From Cupriavidus necator (GTDB lineage: Bacteria > Pseudomonadota > Gammaproteobacteria > Burkholderiales > Burkholderiaceae), in NCBI RefSeq assembly GCF_013141915.1, contig NZ_SROX01000001.1, positions 806,001 through 870,000 on the forward strand: a stretch of DNA of 64,000 bases. The letters are read 5' to 3'. A program made the translations under genes and the position numbers. Of the stretch, positions 51,567 to 59,978 are shown in pieces; positions within the stretch are counted from its first letter, which is position 1; every line of letters begins with the position of its first letter. A model generated the notes under the pieces. It saw only the letters and a program-made list of their open reading frames with translations. It was not told the origin of the DNA and did not search any database.

Positions 51567-51840
51567 TGTTATAAGAATGATGCAAAGGCCACGGAAGGCG
51601 CGATTCTACCTGCTTCTCAGCCATATAATGTGCGCCATTACATACTTTTTGTAGTTTGGTTACACAGTGGCGGGGCTTGTTGCGACTTCGCCTGTACGGG
51701 CGCGGTCAATGAGCCCATGCGGGCCGGCCCGGCGTTCCGGCGGGAATTTGCTTATGACGACAATGTCCTTCGCCTTGCCCCGCCCCGGGTATACCCTAGC
51801 GTCTTTGCCGCACTGCCGGCCGCTTCCCGGTTCTTTTCGC

Positions 51841-52776
51841 ATGCCTGTCTTTGCCTTCCCCCTCCGCCTTGCCCGCGTCCGCCATCCGTTCGCGGCCATC
51901 GCCATCGCGCTTGCTGCCGGCCCCGCGGCCATGCTGGCCCCGGCCGCCGCCCGCGCCCAGAGCCCGGTGCTCGACAAGATCCGCGACTCGGGCACCATCG
52001 TGCTGGGCTACCGTGAATCCGCGTTGCCGTTCTCGTTTGCCGACGACAAGGGGCAGCCGGCCGGTTATGCCGTCGACCTGTGCCTGCGCGCGGCCGAGGC
52101 GGCGCGCCAGAAGCTGGGCCTGAAAGACCTGAAGGTGCGCTGGATGCCGCTGACGCCGCAGAACCGCATCCCGGCGGTGGCGAACGGGCTGGTCGACCTC
52201 GATTGCGCGCCCAACACCAACTCGCTCGAACGCCAGAAGCAGGTCGCGTTCAGCGTCTCGCACTATGTGTCGACGGTGCGCATGCTGGTGCGGGCCGACT
52301 CGGGCATCCGCTCGTTCGGCGACCTGCGCGGCAAGACCGTGGTCACCAGTGCGGGCTCGACCGGCGACCGCCATGTGCGCCGCTTCAAGGGCCAGTACGG
52401 CTATCACGACGTCTACGCCAAGGACCACGGCGAATCATTCCTGCTGCTGGAGTCGGGCCGGGCCCAGGCCTTCGTGATGGACGACGTGCTGCTGGCGGGG
52501 CTGCGCGCACGCGCCAAGGACCCGTCGCAATATGTCATCGTCGGCCCGGCGCTGTCCGTCGAGCAAAACGCGCTGATGCTGTCCAAGGCCGATCCGGAAT
52601 GGAAGCGCCTGGTCGACCAGACCCTGGCCAAGACCTTTGCCGGCCCCGAGGTAACGGCGCTGCAGCAGCGCTGGTTCCAGCAGCCCATCGGCAGCCGCGC
52701 CATCAACCTGGCGCTGGCGCCCTCGGGCGAGGTGCGCGCGGCGTGGAAGCACCCCTCTGACGCGGTCACCGAATAA
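51841..52776 (+). CDS. Periplasmic amino-acid-binding protein (ABC transporter, GltI-like)
   Basis: 311 residues from ATG 51841, which gives a clean Sec signal (basic RLARVRHPF, Ala-rich core, PAAARAQS); upstream in-frame starts would bury it. The mature protein is a family 3 solute-binding fold: IRDSGTIVLGYRESALPFSF, AGYAVDLCLRAAEAARQKLG, MPLTPQNRIPAVANGLVDLD, FGDLRGKTVVTSAGST and FVMDDVLLAGL. Closest in style to glutamate/aspartate-binding GltI. No permease or ATPase gene is adjacent, so it must pair with a transporter elsewhere. A TATAAT at 51626-51631 may be its promoter. Confidence 0.87.
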   Translation: MPVFAFPLRLARVRHPFAAIAIALAAGPAAMLAPAAARAQSPVLDKIRDSGTIVLGYRESALPFSFADDKGQPAGYAVDLCLRAAEAARQKLGLKDLKVRWMPLTPQNRIPAVANGLVDLDCAPNTNSLERQKQVAFSVSHYVSTVRMLVRADSGIRSFGDLRGKTVVTSAGSTGDRHVRRFKGQYGYHDVYAKDHGESFLLLESGRAQAFVMDDVLLAGLRARAKDPSQYVIVGPALSVEQNALMLSKADPEWKRLVDQTLAKTFAGPEVTALQQRWFQQPIGSRAINLALAPSGEVRAAWKHPSDAVTE

Positions 52777-52962
52777 GGCATGCCGGCGGCGCAGAGCGCA
52801 ATCGCGCCAGCGCCGCAATTCAGGGTTTCCATGAGGGCGCGGTGCCGGGCAAGCCCCAAGTTGACAGTGATCAATGATGTTAGCGACACTGGCCCGCGCC
52901 ATCCCTGTGCAGGGCGGGCCATAGACACGACCGCCCGACGGCGGCATATCTGAGGAGAAACC

Positions 52963-53274
52963 ATGAACAAGTTCGTCGCGACCGCGATCGCACTCTGCCT
53001 TGGCGCCGCATCGCTGGCGGTGCAGGCACAAGCCGCCGGCAAGCAGCAGTTCGATCCGTATTCCCAGGGCGCCAAGTCGGGCGAGAAGTTCGACCCGTAC
53101 AGCCAGGGAGCCAAGGCCGGCGACAAATTCGACCCGTACAGCCAGGGCGCGAACAAGAGCACCCGCACCGACCTGACCGACGCTTCGGCGCCGGCGGCCG
53201 AGAAGAAGCCGGCCAAGAAGGCCAGCAAGAAAAAGAGCAAGAAGAAAGCCGCCTCCGCACCGGCTGCCAGCTGA
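52963..53274 (+). CDS. Exported DPYSQGA-repeat protein, copy 2
   Basis: 103 residues behind GAGGAG. Sec signal to about residue 25 (LAVQAQAAG). The mature part has three 13-residue repeats, FDPYSQGAKSGEK, FDPYSQGAKAGDK and FDPYSQGANKSTR, then TDL and a Lys/Ala-rich tail (KKPAKKASKKKSKKKAA) that resembles histone-like tails and would be strongly positive in the periplasm. It is related to the protein at 18190 through the repeat and the TRTDL element. Single gene with its own strong terminator. Function unknown. Confidence 0.75.
   Translation: MNKFVATAIALCLGAASLAVQAQAAGKQQFDPYSQGAKSGEKFDPYSQGAKAGDKFDPYSQGANKSTRTDLTDASAPAAEKKPAKKASKKKSKKKAASAPAAS
53050..53166 (+). repeat. Three 39-bp direct repeats encoding FDPYSQGA units
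   Basis: Units at 53050-53088, 53089-53127 and 53128-53166, differing mainly at third codon positions, which indicates selection for the peptide rather than recent DNA duplication. Confidence 0.85.
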
Positions 53275-53292
53275 CCTGGCAGCGGTCGGAAA

Positions 53293-53320
53293 CAAAAAAC
53301 CCGCTTCGGCGGGTTTTTTG
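53293..53320. terminator. Strong bidirectional terminator
   Basis: CAAAAAACCCGC and GCGGGTTTTTTG form a perfect 12-bp stem around TTCG, with A and T tracts on both sides. It serves the DPYSQGA gene and the convergent gene at 53342. Confidence 0.93.
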
Positions 53321-53341
53321 TCGCCTCGGACAACCTGCGGC

Positions 53342-54256
53342 TTACGGCGCCTGCGTGTCGCGCTCCAGCGCGGTGACGTCGACGCGCTGGACCTTATCGC
53401 CCTGGCGCACTTCGGTGCGCAGCACGAAGGCGTCGGCCGGGCAATACCAGTCGGTCACGTGCATCACGGTAGGCTCGGCCTGCACCAGCTCGCCACCGAT
53501 CATCAACTGTCCCAGCGAGGTGCGCTTCTCGTACGAAATCGGCTGGCATTCCTTGCGGCCCATCAGGGTATCGATCAGCTGGCGCTTGCCCACGTGGCGC
53601 GACCCGATATGGATGGTCGCGCGCTGCGCGTCCATGGTGCTGACCGCTTCATCGGCACCCAGCGGATAGACCTTCAGCGAAACACTGGATTCGAAGGTTT
53701 CCCCCTCCAGCGTGGTGCCTTCGCGCAGGTCCAGGCCGGCATAGTTGAATACACCCTTGCCGCGGAAGGCAGCCTCGCCATACATGCGGGCATAGCGCGC
53801 GCGCGCGTTGATGACCGCATGCTGGCTTTCGATGCTGGTCTGCGCCTCGGGCGCGCCGCGTTCGATCACCACCTCATGCACCTGGTTGGTGATCACGGGC
53901 GGCCCCATCAGCGCGGACAGCGCCGACTTGGAATTGACCTCGAGTTGGGCGCGGCACCCGGATGGGCTGCGCACCACGTCGCGCAAGGTCATGCGGATCG
54001 ACATCGGCATCACGCCGTCGCCTTCCATCTGCACATGCGACCCGGAGCGGAACCACGGCGCATTGCACAGCACCGCCGCGGCGGCGGCCTGCGCCTGGCT
54101 CGCCGCAGCCTGGGCGACCCCACCCGTGCCCGGCAGCACCGCCATGCCTTGGGCGCTGGCGGGTGGCACCGCGGATAGCGCCACGGACAGCCCGGCCGTC
54201 AGCACCGTGAACGCCACCAGGCCCGCCCGCCGGCTCTGCTGAACCTTTCTCTTCAC
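53342..54256 (-). CDS. Exported protein of unknown function
   Basis: 304 residues from GTG 54256 (MKRKVQQSRR), which gives a good Sec signal ending AVPPASAQG; a 19-residue longer reading is possible. The mature part has an Ala/Gln-rich coil (about 40-60), then a beta-rich domain (HVQMEGDGVMPMSIRMTLRD, CRAQLEVNSKSALSALMGPP, ATIHIGSRHVGKRQLIDTLM) with a few Cys. No named family recognised. A possible promoter is GTTACA (54351-54356) and GATAAT (54329-54334) with a 16-base spacer. Confidence 0.68.
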   Translation of the reverse strand: MKRKVQQSRRAGLVAFTVLTAGLSVALSAVPPASAQGMAVLPGTGGVAQAAASQAQAAAAAVLCNAPWFRSGSHVQMEGDGVMPMSIRMTLRDVVRSPSGCRAQLEVNSKSALSALMGPPVITNQVHEVVIERGAPEAQTSIESQHAVINARARYARMYGEAAFRGKGVFNYAGLDLREGTTLEGETFESSVSLKVYPLGADEAVSTMDAQRATIHIGSRHVGKRQLIDTLMGRKECQPISYEKRTSLGQLMIGGELVQAEPTVMHVTDWYCPADAFVLRTEVRQGDKVQRVDVTALERDTQAP

Positions 54257-54719
54257 ATCGATCCCCGTCTTGGATGGTTCCGTCCCGGAATCAGCGCCCC
54301 GCCTGACGGCCACTGACTGACATCGGAATTATCGCGTTTTTGTTGCGCATGTAACTGGTCATTTCACGCCTGCGTCGGACTGACGGACATGCCGCCTAGC
54401 AGCCGGGACGATCGCGCATCCCACCCGCTGCATATGCTCTATACAGCTCATGCGCTCCGGTCTGGCGCTGCGCGCGCCCCCGGACCGCTTCGAGTCACTT
54501 GGCCGGCGTGCTACCATTGCGCGCCTTGCGTATTCCGCCTTGCTTGTCCCAGCGGTTGTGGCGACCCAGGCGCCTGGCGGTATCATGGGCTCGCTGAGGC
54601 ACGCCGGGCGTCGACATTCCCGTCCGGTGTCCACCGCCAGCGCCGGCTCTGCGTTGTGATGGCTTCCCCGCCACCCGCGCCGCCCGAGACCTGGCCCGCC
54701 GCGCTTTTCCAGGAGATCC
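54257..54719. other. 463-bp intergenic region before the arn operon
   Basis: Lies between a leftward gene and the rightward arn operon and must hold both promoters. I see a plausible leftward promoter at 54329-54356. I found no convincing rightward -35/-10 pair and no PmrA-type direct repeat (CTTAAG/TTTAAG). Short open frames here lack ribosome sites and protein-like composition. Confidence 0.4.
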
Positions 54720-56450
54720 ATGCGTAGTTCATCGACCCCGCGGGTTGCCGCGCCGTTCGTCGGAGCCACCGCAAGCGCCGTCATGCTGGTCAGCGTGCTG
54801 ATCCTGCTGGTGTGGTTCGGTACCCTGGACATGCGCCACCTGCTGCGCTCCGATGAAGGCCGCTACGCCGAGATTGCCCGCGAGATGGCCGCCACCGGCG
54901 ACTGGGTCACGATCCGCTACCACGAACTCAAGTATTTCGAGAAGCCACCGTTCCACCTGTGGGTGACGGCGCTCGCCTACAACCTGTTTGGCGTCGGCGA
55001 CTGGCAGGCCCGCCTGTGCGTGGCGTTGTCCGGCATGCTGGGCATCGGCGTCTCGATGCTGGCCGCGGCGCGCTGGTACGGCTGCCGCGTGGCGATGCTG
55101 ACCGGGCTGGTGCTGGTCTCGGCGCCGATGTGGAATGTCGCCGGTCATTTCAATTCGCTCGACATGACGCTTTCCGGGGCCATGGCTTGCGTGCTCGCCT
55201 GCATGCTGCTGGCCCAGCATCCCGAGGCCACGCCGGCCGCGCGGCGCAACTGGATGCTGGCCTGCTGGGCGGCCATGGGTGTGGCGGTACTGGTCAAGGG
55301 GCTGGTCGGGCTGGCCTTGCCCGGGCTGGTGCTGGTGGCCTACACGCTGGCAACGCGCGACTGGAAGCTGTGGCGCCGCCTGCACCTGCTGGCCGGCATT
55401 GCCGTGCTGCTGGTCGTCACGGTGCCGTGGTTCTGGCTGATATCCGAACGCAATCCTGAATTCCTGCGCTTCTTCTTTATCCACGAACACTGGCAGCGCT
55501 ACACCTCCAACGTGCACCACCGCGAGGGCTCGGTCTGGTACTTCGTGCCGTTGCTGCTGGGCGGCTTCCTGCCGTGGCTGGGCCTGGCGCCGCAGATGTG
55601 GCAGGCGGTGCGCGAGCGCGCCGGCGTGGCGCGCGGCAACGCACCGCGACCGTTCCAGCCGGCGTTGCTGGCCGGGCTGTGGGCCGTGGCGATCTTTGTC
55701 TTCTTCAGCCTGTCCGGCTCCAAGCTCCCGGGCTATATCGTGCCGGTCTTCCCGGCGCTGGCGCTGCTCGCCGGCGTGGCGCTGGGCACCACCACGGAAC
55801 GCGCGTGGCGCTGGCAGGTCAATGCCATGATCGCGCTCGGCGTGATCGGGCTGGTGGCGAGCCCCTTCGTCGGCATGATGGACAAGCCGGGCACGCCCAA
55901 TGCGGTGTATCGTGAATTTGCCGCATGGCTTGCCCTCGCCTTTGCCGTGATGCTGGGCGGCGCGCTGCTGGCACGCCGCCTGCTGCGCACGCGCGGGGTG
56001 TTCCCCAGCGTGGTGGCCTATGCGCTGGCAATGTTTGTGTGCGCCACGGTGGGGCTGCGCGCCCACGAGGCCATGGGCCGGCCGAGTTCCGGCGCGGACC
56101 TGGTGCCCGCAATCCAGGCCGTGCTGACGCCGGACATGCCGCTGTACAGCGTGCGGCTGCTGGACCACACGCTGCCGTTTTACCTGCGCCGCACCACCAT
56201 CCTCGTTGAGCATCCGGACGAACTCGAGTTCGGCGTCAACCAGGAACCGCAGAAGTGGATCCCGACCGTCGACCAGTTCATTGCGCGCTGGCAGGATGGC
56301 CAGCGCGCGGTGGCGATCATGGCGCCGCAGACCTACGCCGCGCTGGCCGCGCGCGGCGTGCCGATGCACCAGATCGCCGCTGACCGCCGGCGCGTGGCGG
56401 TCGCCAATTTCGCCGTGCCGGGCCGACCCATCCCGACGCAAGCACCGTAA
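54720..56450 (+). CDS. arnT: Aminoarabinose lipid A transferase ArnT
   Basis: GT39/PMT-type membrane enzyme, 576 residues, that moves 4-amino-4-deoxy-L-arabinose from undecaprenyl phosphate to lipid A on the periplasmic side. About 11-12 membrane segments. The first periplasmic loop has LRSDEGRYAEIAREMAATGD (catalytic Asp/Glu) and RYHELKYFEKPPFHLWVTAL, both typical of ArnT; FFIHEHWQRYTSNVHHREGS follows. The start lies behind CAGGAG. First gene of the operon, unlike E. coli, where arnT follows arnD. Confidence 0.93.
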   Translation: MRSSSTPRVAAPFVGATASAVMLVSVLILLVWFGTLDMRHLLRSDEGRYAEIAREMAATGDWVTIRYHELKYFEKPPFHLWVTALAYNLFGVGDWQARLCVALSGMLGIGVSMLAAARWYGCRVAMLTGLVLVSAPMWNVAGHFNSLDMTLSGAMACVLACMLLAQHPEATPAARRNWMLACWAAMGVAVLVKGLVGLALPGLVLVAYTLATRDWKLWRRLHLLAGIAVLLVVTVPWFWLISERNPEFLRFFFIHEHWQRYTSNVHHREGSVWYFVPLLLGGFLPWLGLAPQMWQAVRERAGVARGNAPRPFQPALLAGLWAVAIFVFFSLSGSKLPGYIVPVFPALALLAGVALGTTTERAWRWQVNAMIALGVIGLVASPFVGMMDKPGTPNAVYREFAAWLALAFAVMLGGALLARRLLRTRGVFPSVVAYALAMFVCATVGLRAHEAMGRPSSGADLVPAIQAVLTPDMPLYSVRLLDHTLPFYLRRTTILVEHPDELEFGVNQEPQKWIPTVDQFIARWQDGQRAVAIMAPQTYAALAARGVPMHQIAADRRRVAVANFAVPGRPIPTQAP

Positions 56451-56468
56451 TCCGCCAACCGCAGTGCC

Positions 56469-56840
56469 ATGACGCTTTCCACTTTCGCTTTCATCCTGAC
56501 CGGCGTGCTGCTCAATGCGGCCGCGCAGCTGCTGCTCAAGGCCGGCGTCAACGCCATCGGCGCCATCACCCTCGATCGCGGCACGCTGCTGCTCACGGCG
56601 CTGCGCGTGCTGACGCAATGGCCGGTGCTGGCGGGGCTCACGCTGTACGTGGTCAGCGTGGGCGTCTGGATCGTGGGCCTGTCGCGGGTCGATGTGTCGA
56701 TCGCCTATCCGATGCTGTCGCTGGGCTATGTGGTCAACGCGCTGGCGGCCTGGTGGCTGTTCGGCGAGATCATCGGGCCCTTGCGCGTGGCTGGCATCCT
56801 GCTGATACTGGCGGGCGTCTTCCTGATCGCCCGCTCCTGA
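56469..56840 (+). CDS. Small EamA/SMR-type membrane protein, ArnE/ArnF-like
   Basis: 123 residues with four hydrophobic segments (STFAFILTGVLLNAAAQLLL, WPVLAGLTLYVVSVGVWIVG, VSIAYPMLSLGYVVNALAAW, LRVAGILLILAGVFLIARS). This fits the small flippase subunits ArnE/ArnF that move undecaprenyl-phosphate-aminoarabinose across the membrane. E. coli uses an ArnE-ArnF pair; only one such gene is here, so it may act as a homodimer or pair with another SMR protein. Placed 18 bases after arnT and 53 before arnB. Confidence 0.83.
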   Translation: MTLSTFAFILTGVLLNAAAQLLLKAGVNAIGAITLDRGTLLLTALRVLTQWPVLAGLTLYVVSVGVWIVGLSRVDVSIAYPMLSLGYVVNALAAWWLFGEIIGPLRVAGILLILAGVFLIARS

Positions 56841-56893
56841 AGGCTGCCCGTGCCTTTGCCAGGCCTGACCATCGCCGTCCCCTTCGCCTTGCC

Positions 56894-58066
56894 ATGACCG
56901 CATCCGCTCCCGCATTCCTGCCTTTTGTCCGGCCCGATATCGACGCCGCCACCATTGCCGAAGTCGGCAAGGTGCTGGCCTCCGGCTGGATCACCTCCGG
57001 TCCCAAAATGCAGGCTTTCGAAGCCGCGCTGTCGGCGTTGTTCGGCGGGCGCCCGGTGCGCACCTTCGCCAACGGCTCGGCGACCATGGAGATCGCGCTG
57101 CGCATCGCCGGCGTCGGCCCCGGCGACGAAGTCATCACCACGCCGATCACGTGGGTCGCCACCGCCAACGTGGTGGTGGCCGTCGGGGCGAAGCCGGTGT
57201 TCGTCGACATCGACCCGCGCACGCGCAACCTGAACCTCGACGCGGTCGAGGCCGCGGTCACGCCGCGCACGCGCGCCATCATGCCGGTCTACCTGTCGGG
57301 CCTGCCGGTCGACATGGAACGCCTGTACGCGATCGCCGCCCGGCATGGGCTGCGCGTGATCGAAGACGCGGCGCAGGCGATCGACTCGCGCTGGCGCGGC
57401 CAGCGCATCGGCGCCTTCGGCGACCTGGTCAGCTTCAGCTTCCAGGCCAACAAGAACATCACCACCATCGAAGGCGGCTGCCTGGTGATGAACACGCCCG
57501 AGGAAGCCGTGCGCGCTGAGCGCCTGCGGCTGCAGGGCGTGATCCGCACCGGCATGGATGGCATGGATGTCGAAGAGCCCGGCGGCAAGTTCAACTTGAC
57601 CGACGTCAACGCCGCGGTCGGCCTGGCACAACTGGAACGGCTTGACGCGATCACCGCGCGCCGGGCTGAACTGGCCGACACCTACTTCCGCTGCGCCGCC
57701 GACAGCGGCCTGGAAGCCCTGGGCATCGAACTGCCGCAGCCGCTGGATCCGCTGGCCGCGACGACCAACTGGCACATGTTCCAGGTGGTGCTGCCCACCG
57801 ACCGGCTGCAAGGCGGCCCGGCGCAGGCGCGGCAGCGGGTCATGGAAGCCATGCGCGAGCGCGGCATCGGCACCGGCGTGCACTATCCGCCGGTCCATCT
57901 TTTCACTTACTACCGCTCACTCGGCTGGCGCGAAGGCATGCTGCCGCATGCCGAACGCATCGGGCGCGGCATTGTCACCCTGCCGCTGTTCCCGGCGATG
58001 CAAGCCGCCGACGTGGAGCGGGTCTGCGCAACCCTCAGCGAAACATGCAAACGTCTTTCCCAATGA
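56894..58066 (+). CDS. arnB: UDP-Ara4O aminotransferase ArnB
   Basis: Pyridoxal-phosphate enzyme of the DegT/DnrJ family, 390 residues, making UDP-4-amino-4-deoxy-L-arabinose from the 4-keto sugar with glutamate. FLPFVRPDIDAATIAEVGKV, ASGWITSGPKMQAFE, TFANGSATMEIALRIAG, VIEDAAQAIDSRW and SFSFQANKNITTIEGG (cofactor Lys) match ArnB, as does the C-terminal GIGTGVHYPPVHLFTYYR. The stop overlaps an ATG of the next gene. Confidence 0.94.
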   Translation: MTASAPAFLPFVRPDIDAATIAEVGKVLASGWITSGPKMQAFEAALSALFGGRPVRTFANGSATMEIALRIAGVGPGDEVITTPITWVATANVVVAVGAKPVFVDIDPRTRNLNLDAVEAAVTPRTRAIMPVYLSGLPVDMERLYAIAARHGLRVIEDAAQAIDSRWRGQRIGAFGDLVSFSFQANKNITTIEGGCLVMNTPEEAVRAERLRLQGVIRTGMDGMDVEEPGGKFNLTDVNAAVGLAQLERLDAITARRAELADTYFRCAADSGLEALGIELPQPLDPLAATTNWHMFQVVLPTDRLQGGPAQARQRVMEAMRERGIGTGVHYPPVHLFTYYRSLGWREGMLPHAERIGRGIVTLPLFPAMQAADVERVCATLSETCKRLSQ

Positions 58067-59037
58067 GCCCGGTCGAAGTCTCGGTCGTCATTCCGGTCTA
58101 CAACGAAGAAGACGGGCTGCAAGCCCTGTTCGACCGCCTCTATCCGGCGCTGGATGGCCTCGGTGAATCGTACGAGATCATCTTCATCAACGACGGCAGC
58201 GTCGACCGCTCGGCGCAAATGCTGGCAGCGCAGTTCCACAAGCGCCCGGACGTGACCCGGGTGGTGCTGTTCAATGGCAATTTCGGCCAGCACATGGCGA
58301 TCCTGGCGGGTTTCGAACACACCCGCGGCAAGATCGTGATCACGCTGGACGCGGACCTGCAGAACCCGCCCGAGGAAATCCCGCGCCTGGTCGAGACCAT
58401 GCGCGCCGGCCACGACTACGTCGGCACCGTCCGCCGCCAGCGCAACGACACCGCGTTCCGCCGCTATGCCTCGCGCGCGATGAACCGGCTGCGCGAACGC
58501 ATCACCAAGATCCGCATGACGGACCAGGGCTGCATGCTGCGCGCCTATGACCGCAACGTGATCGACACCATCAACGCGTGCCGCGAGGTCAACACCTTCA
58601 TTCCGGCGCTGGCGTACACCTTTGCCTCGAATCCGGTCGAGATCGAGGTCGGCCACGAGCAGCGCCACGCCGGCGAATCCAAGTACTCGCTGTACCAGCT
58701 GATCCGCCTGAACTTCGACCTGGTCACCGGCTTCTCGATCGTGCCGCTGCAGTGGTTCTCGGCCATCGGCACGATCCTGTCGCTGCTATCCGGGGTGCTG
58801 TTCGTGGTGCTGCTGGTGCGACGCTTCGTGCTGGGCTCGGAAGTGCAGGGTGTGTTCACGCTGTTCGCCATGAACTTCTTCCTGATCGGCATCCTGCTGT
58901 TCGGCGTCGGCCTGCTGGGCGAGTATGTCGGCCGCATCTACCAGGAAGTGCGCGATCGCCCGCGCTATCGCATCAAGGCCGTGCTGGAAGCCGACCCGGC
59001 ACGCACCGCACCGGCCCGCACGGGCGTGGAGCCATGA
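58063..59037 (+). CDS. arnC: Undecaprenyl-phosphate 4-formamido-L-arabinose transferase ArnC
   Basis: GT2 glycosyltransferase, 324 residues, placing the formylated aminoarabinose on undecaprenyl phosphate. Start at ATG 58063, overlapping the arnB stop; an in-frame ATG at 58045 is the alternative. VSVVIPVYNEEDGLQALFDR, IIFINDGSVDRSAQ, VITLDADLQNPPEEI and the QRHAGESKYS segment are diagnostic, with two C-terminal membrane helices (WFSAIGTILSLLSGVLFVVL, TLFAMNFFLIGILLFGVGLL). The stop overlaps the next start (ATGA). Confidence 0.95.
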   Translation: MSPVEVSVVIPVYNEEDGLQALFDRLYPALDGLGESYEIIFINDGSVDRSAQMLAAQFHKRPDVTRVVLFNGNFGQHMAILAGFEHTRGKIVITLDADLQNPPEEIPRLVETMRAGHDYVGTVRRQRNDTAFRRYASRAMNRLRERITKIRMTDQGCMLRAYDRNVIDTINACREVNTFIPALAYTFASNPVEIEVGHEQRHAGESKYSLYQLIRLNFDLVTGFSIVPLQWFSAIGTILSLLSGVLFVVLLVRRFVLGSEVQGVFTLFAMNFFLIGILLFGVGLLGEYVGRIYQEVRDRPRYRIKAVLEADPARTAPARTGVEP

Positions 59038-59978
59038 TGCGCGCCGTGGTCTTTGCCTACCATAATGTCGGCGACCGCTGCCTGCGCGTGCTGCATGCGC
59101 GCGGCGTGGAGGTGGCGCTGGTGGTCACGCACCGCGACCGGCCCGACGAGAACATCTGGTTCCGCCGCGTGGCGGATACCGCGGCCGAACTGGGCATCCC
59201 CTTCGTCTATGGCGAGGATCCGGCCGATCCGGCCATCGCCGAGGCAGTGCGCACCGCGCGTCCGGACGTCATCTTCTCGTTCTACTACCGCGCCATGATC
59301 CCCGCCGGCGTGCTGGCGCTGGCACCCGCGGGCGCCTTCAACATGCACGGCTCGCTGCTGCCGAAATACCGCGGCCGCGTGCCGGTGAACTGGGCGGTGC
59401 TGCATGGCGAAACCGAGACCGGCGCCACGCTGCACGCCATGGAAGCCAGGCCTGACGCGGGCGATATCGTCGACCAGACCGCCGTGCCGATCCTTCCCGA
59501 CGACACGGCCGGCGAAGTGTTCGAGAAGGTCACCGTGGCGGCCGAGCAGACGCTATGGCGCGCCCTGCCCGCGATGATGGCGGGACAGACGCCGCGCCGC
59601 CCCAACAAGCTGGCCGAAGGCAGTTACTACTCCGGGCGCAAGCCCGAGGACGGCCGCATCGACTGGAACCGGCCCGCCGCCGAAGTCTACAACCTGATCC
59701 GCGCGGTCGCGCCGCCCTATCCCGGCGCCTTCACTGAAATCGCCGGGCAACGCTTGATCGCGGCACAGGCGCGCCGGCCGCTGCCGGATGCCGCGCGCGC
59801 GCTGCCCGCCGGCACGACGCCAGGCCTGCATGTGCGTGACGACCATATCGTCGGCCTGTGCGGCGACGGCGCCCTGGTCATCATCACGCAACTGCTGGCG
59901 CAGGACGGCTCGGCCGTCACGCCGCAGGCGCTTGCCCAGTATCTCCATACCGAACAGTCCAACGAGGAAAACCGATGA
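59034..59978 (+). CDS. Formyltransferase half of ArnA, as a separate gene
   Basis: 314 residues corresponding to the N-terminal domain of E. coli ArnA, which N-formylates UDP-aminoarabinose using 10-formyltetrahydrofolate. FSFYYRAMIPAGVLALAPAG, FNMHGSLLPKYRGRVPVNWA (catalytic Asn, His), ETGATLHAMEARPDAGDIVD (catalytic Asp) and a C-terminal formyltransferase-C domain. The gene ends in its own stop, overlapped by the ATG of the dehydrogenase gene (ATGA). The two ArnA activities are therefore separate chains, translationally coupled. Confidence 0.92.
   Translation: MMRAVVFAYHNVGDRCLRVLHARGVEVALVVTHRDRPDENIWFRRVADTAAELGIPFVYGEDPADPAIAEAVRTARPDVIFSFYYRAMIPAGVLALAPAGAFNMHGSLLPKYRGRVPVNWAVLHGETETGATLHAMEARPDAGDIVDQTAVPILPDDTAGEVFEKVTVAAEQTLWRALPAMMAGQTPRRPNKLAEGSYYSGRKPEDGRIDWNRPAAEVYNLIRAVAPPYPGAFTEIAGQRLIAAQARRPLPDAARALPAGTTPGLHVRDDHIVGLCGDGALVIITQLLAQDGSAVTPQALAQYLHTEQSNEENR

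Noticed and set aside
54389..54727. Possible small gene before arnT
   Set aside because: No ribosome site and a composition typical of GC-driven open frames; it overlaps the arnT start.
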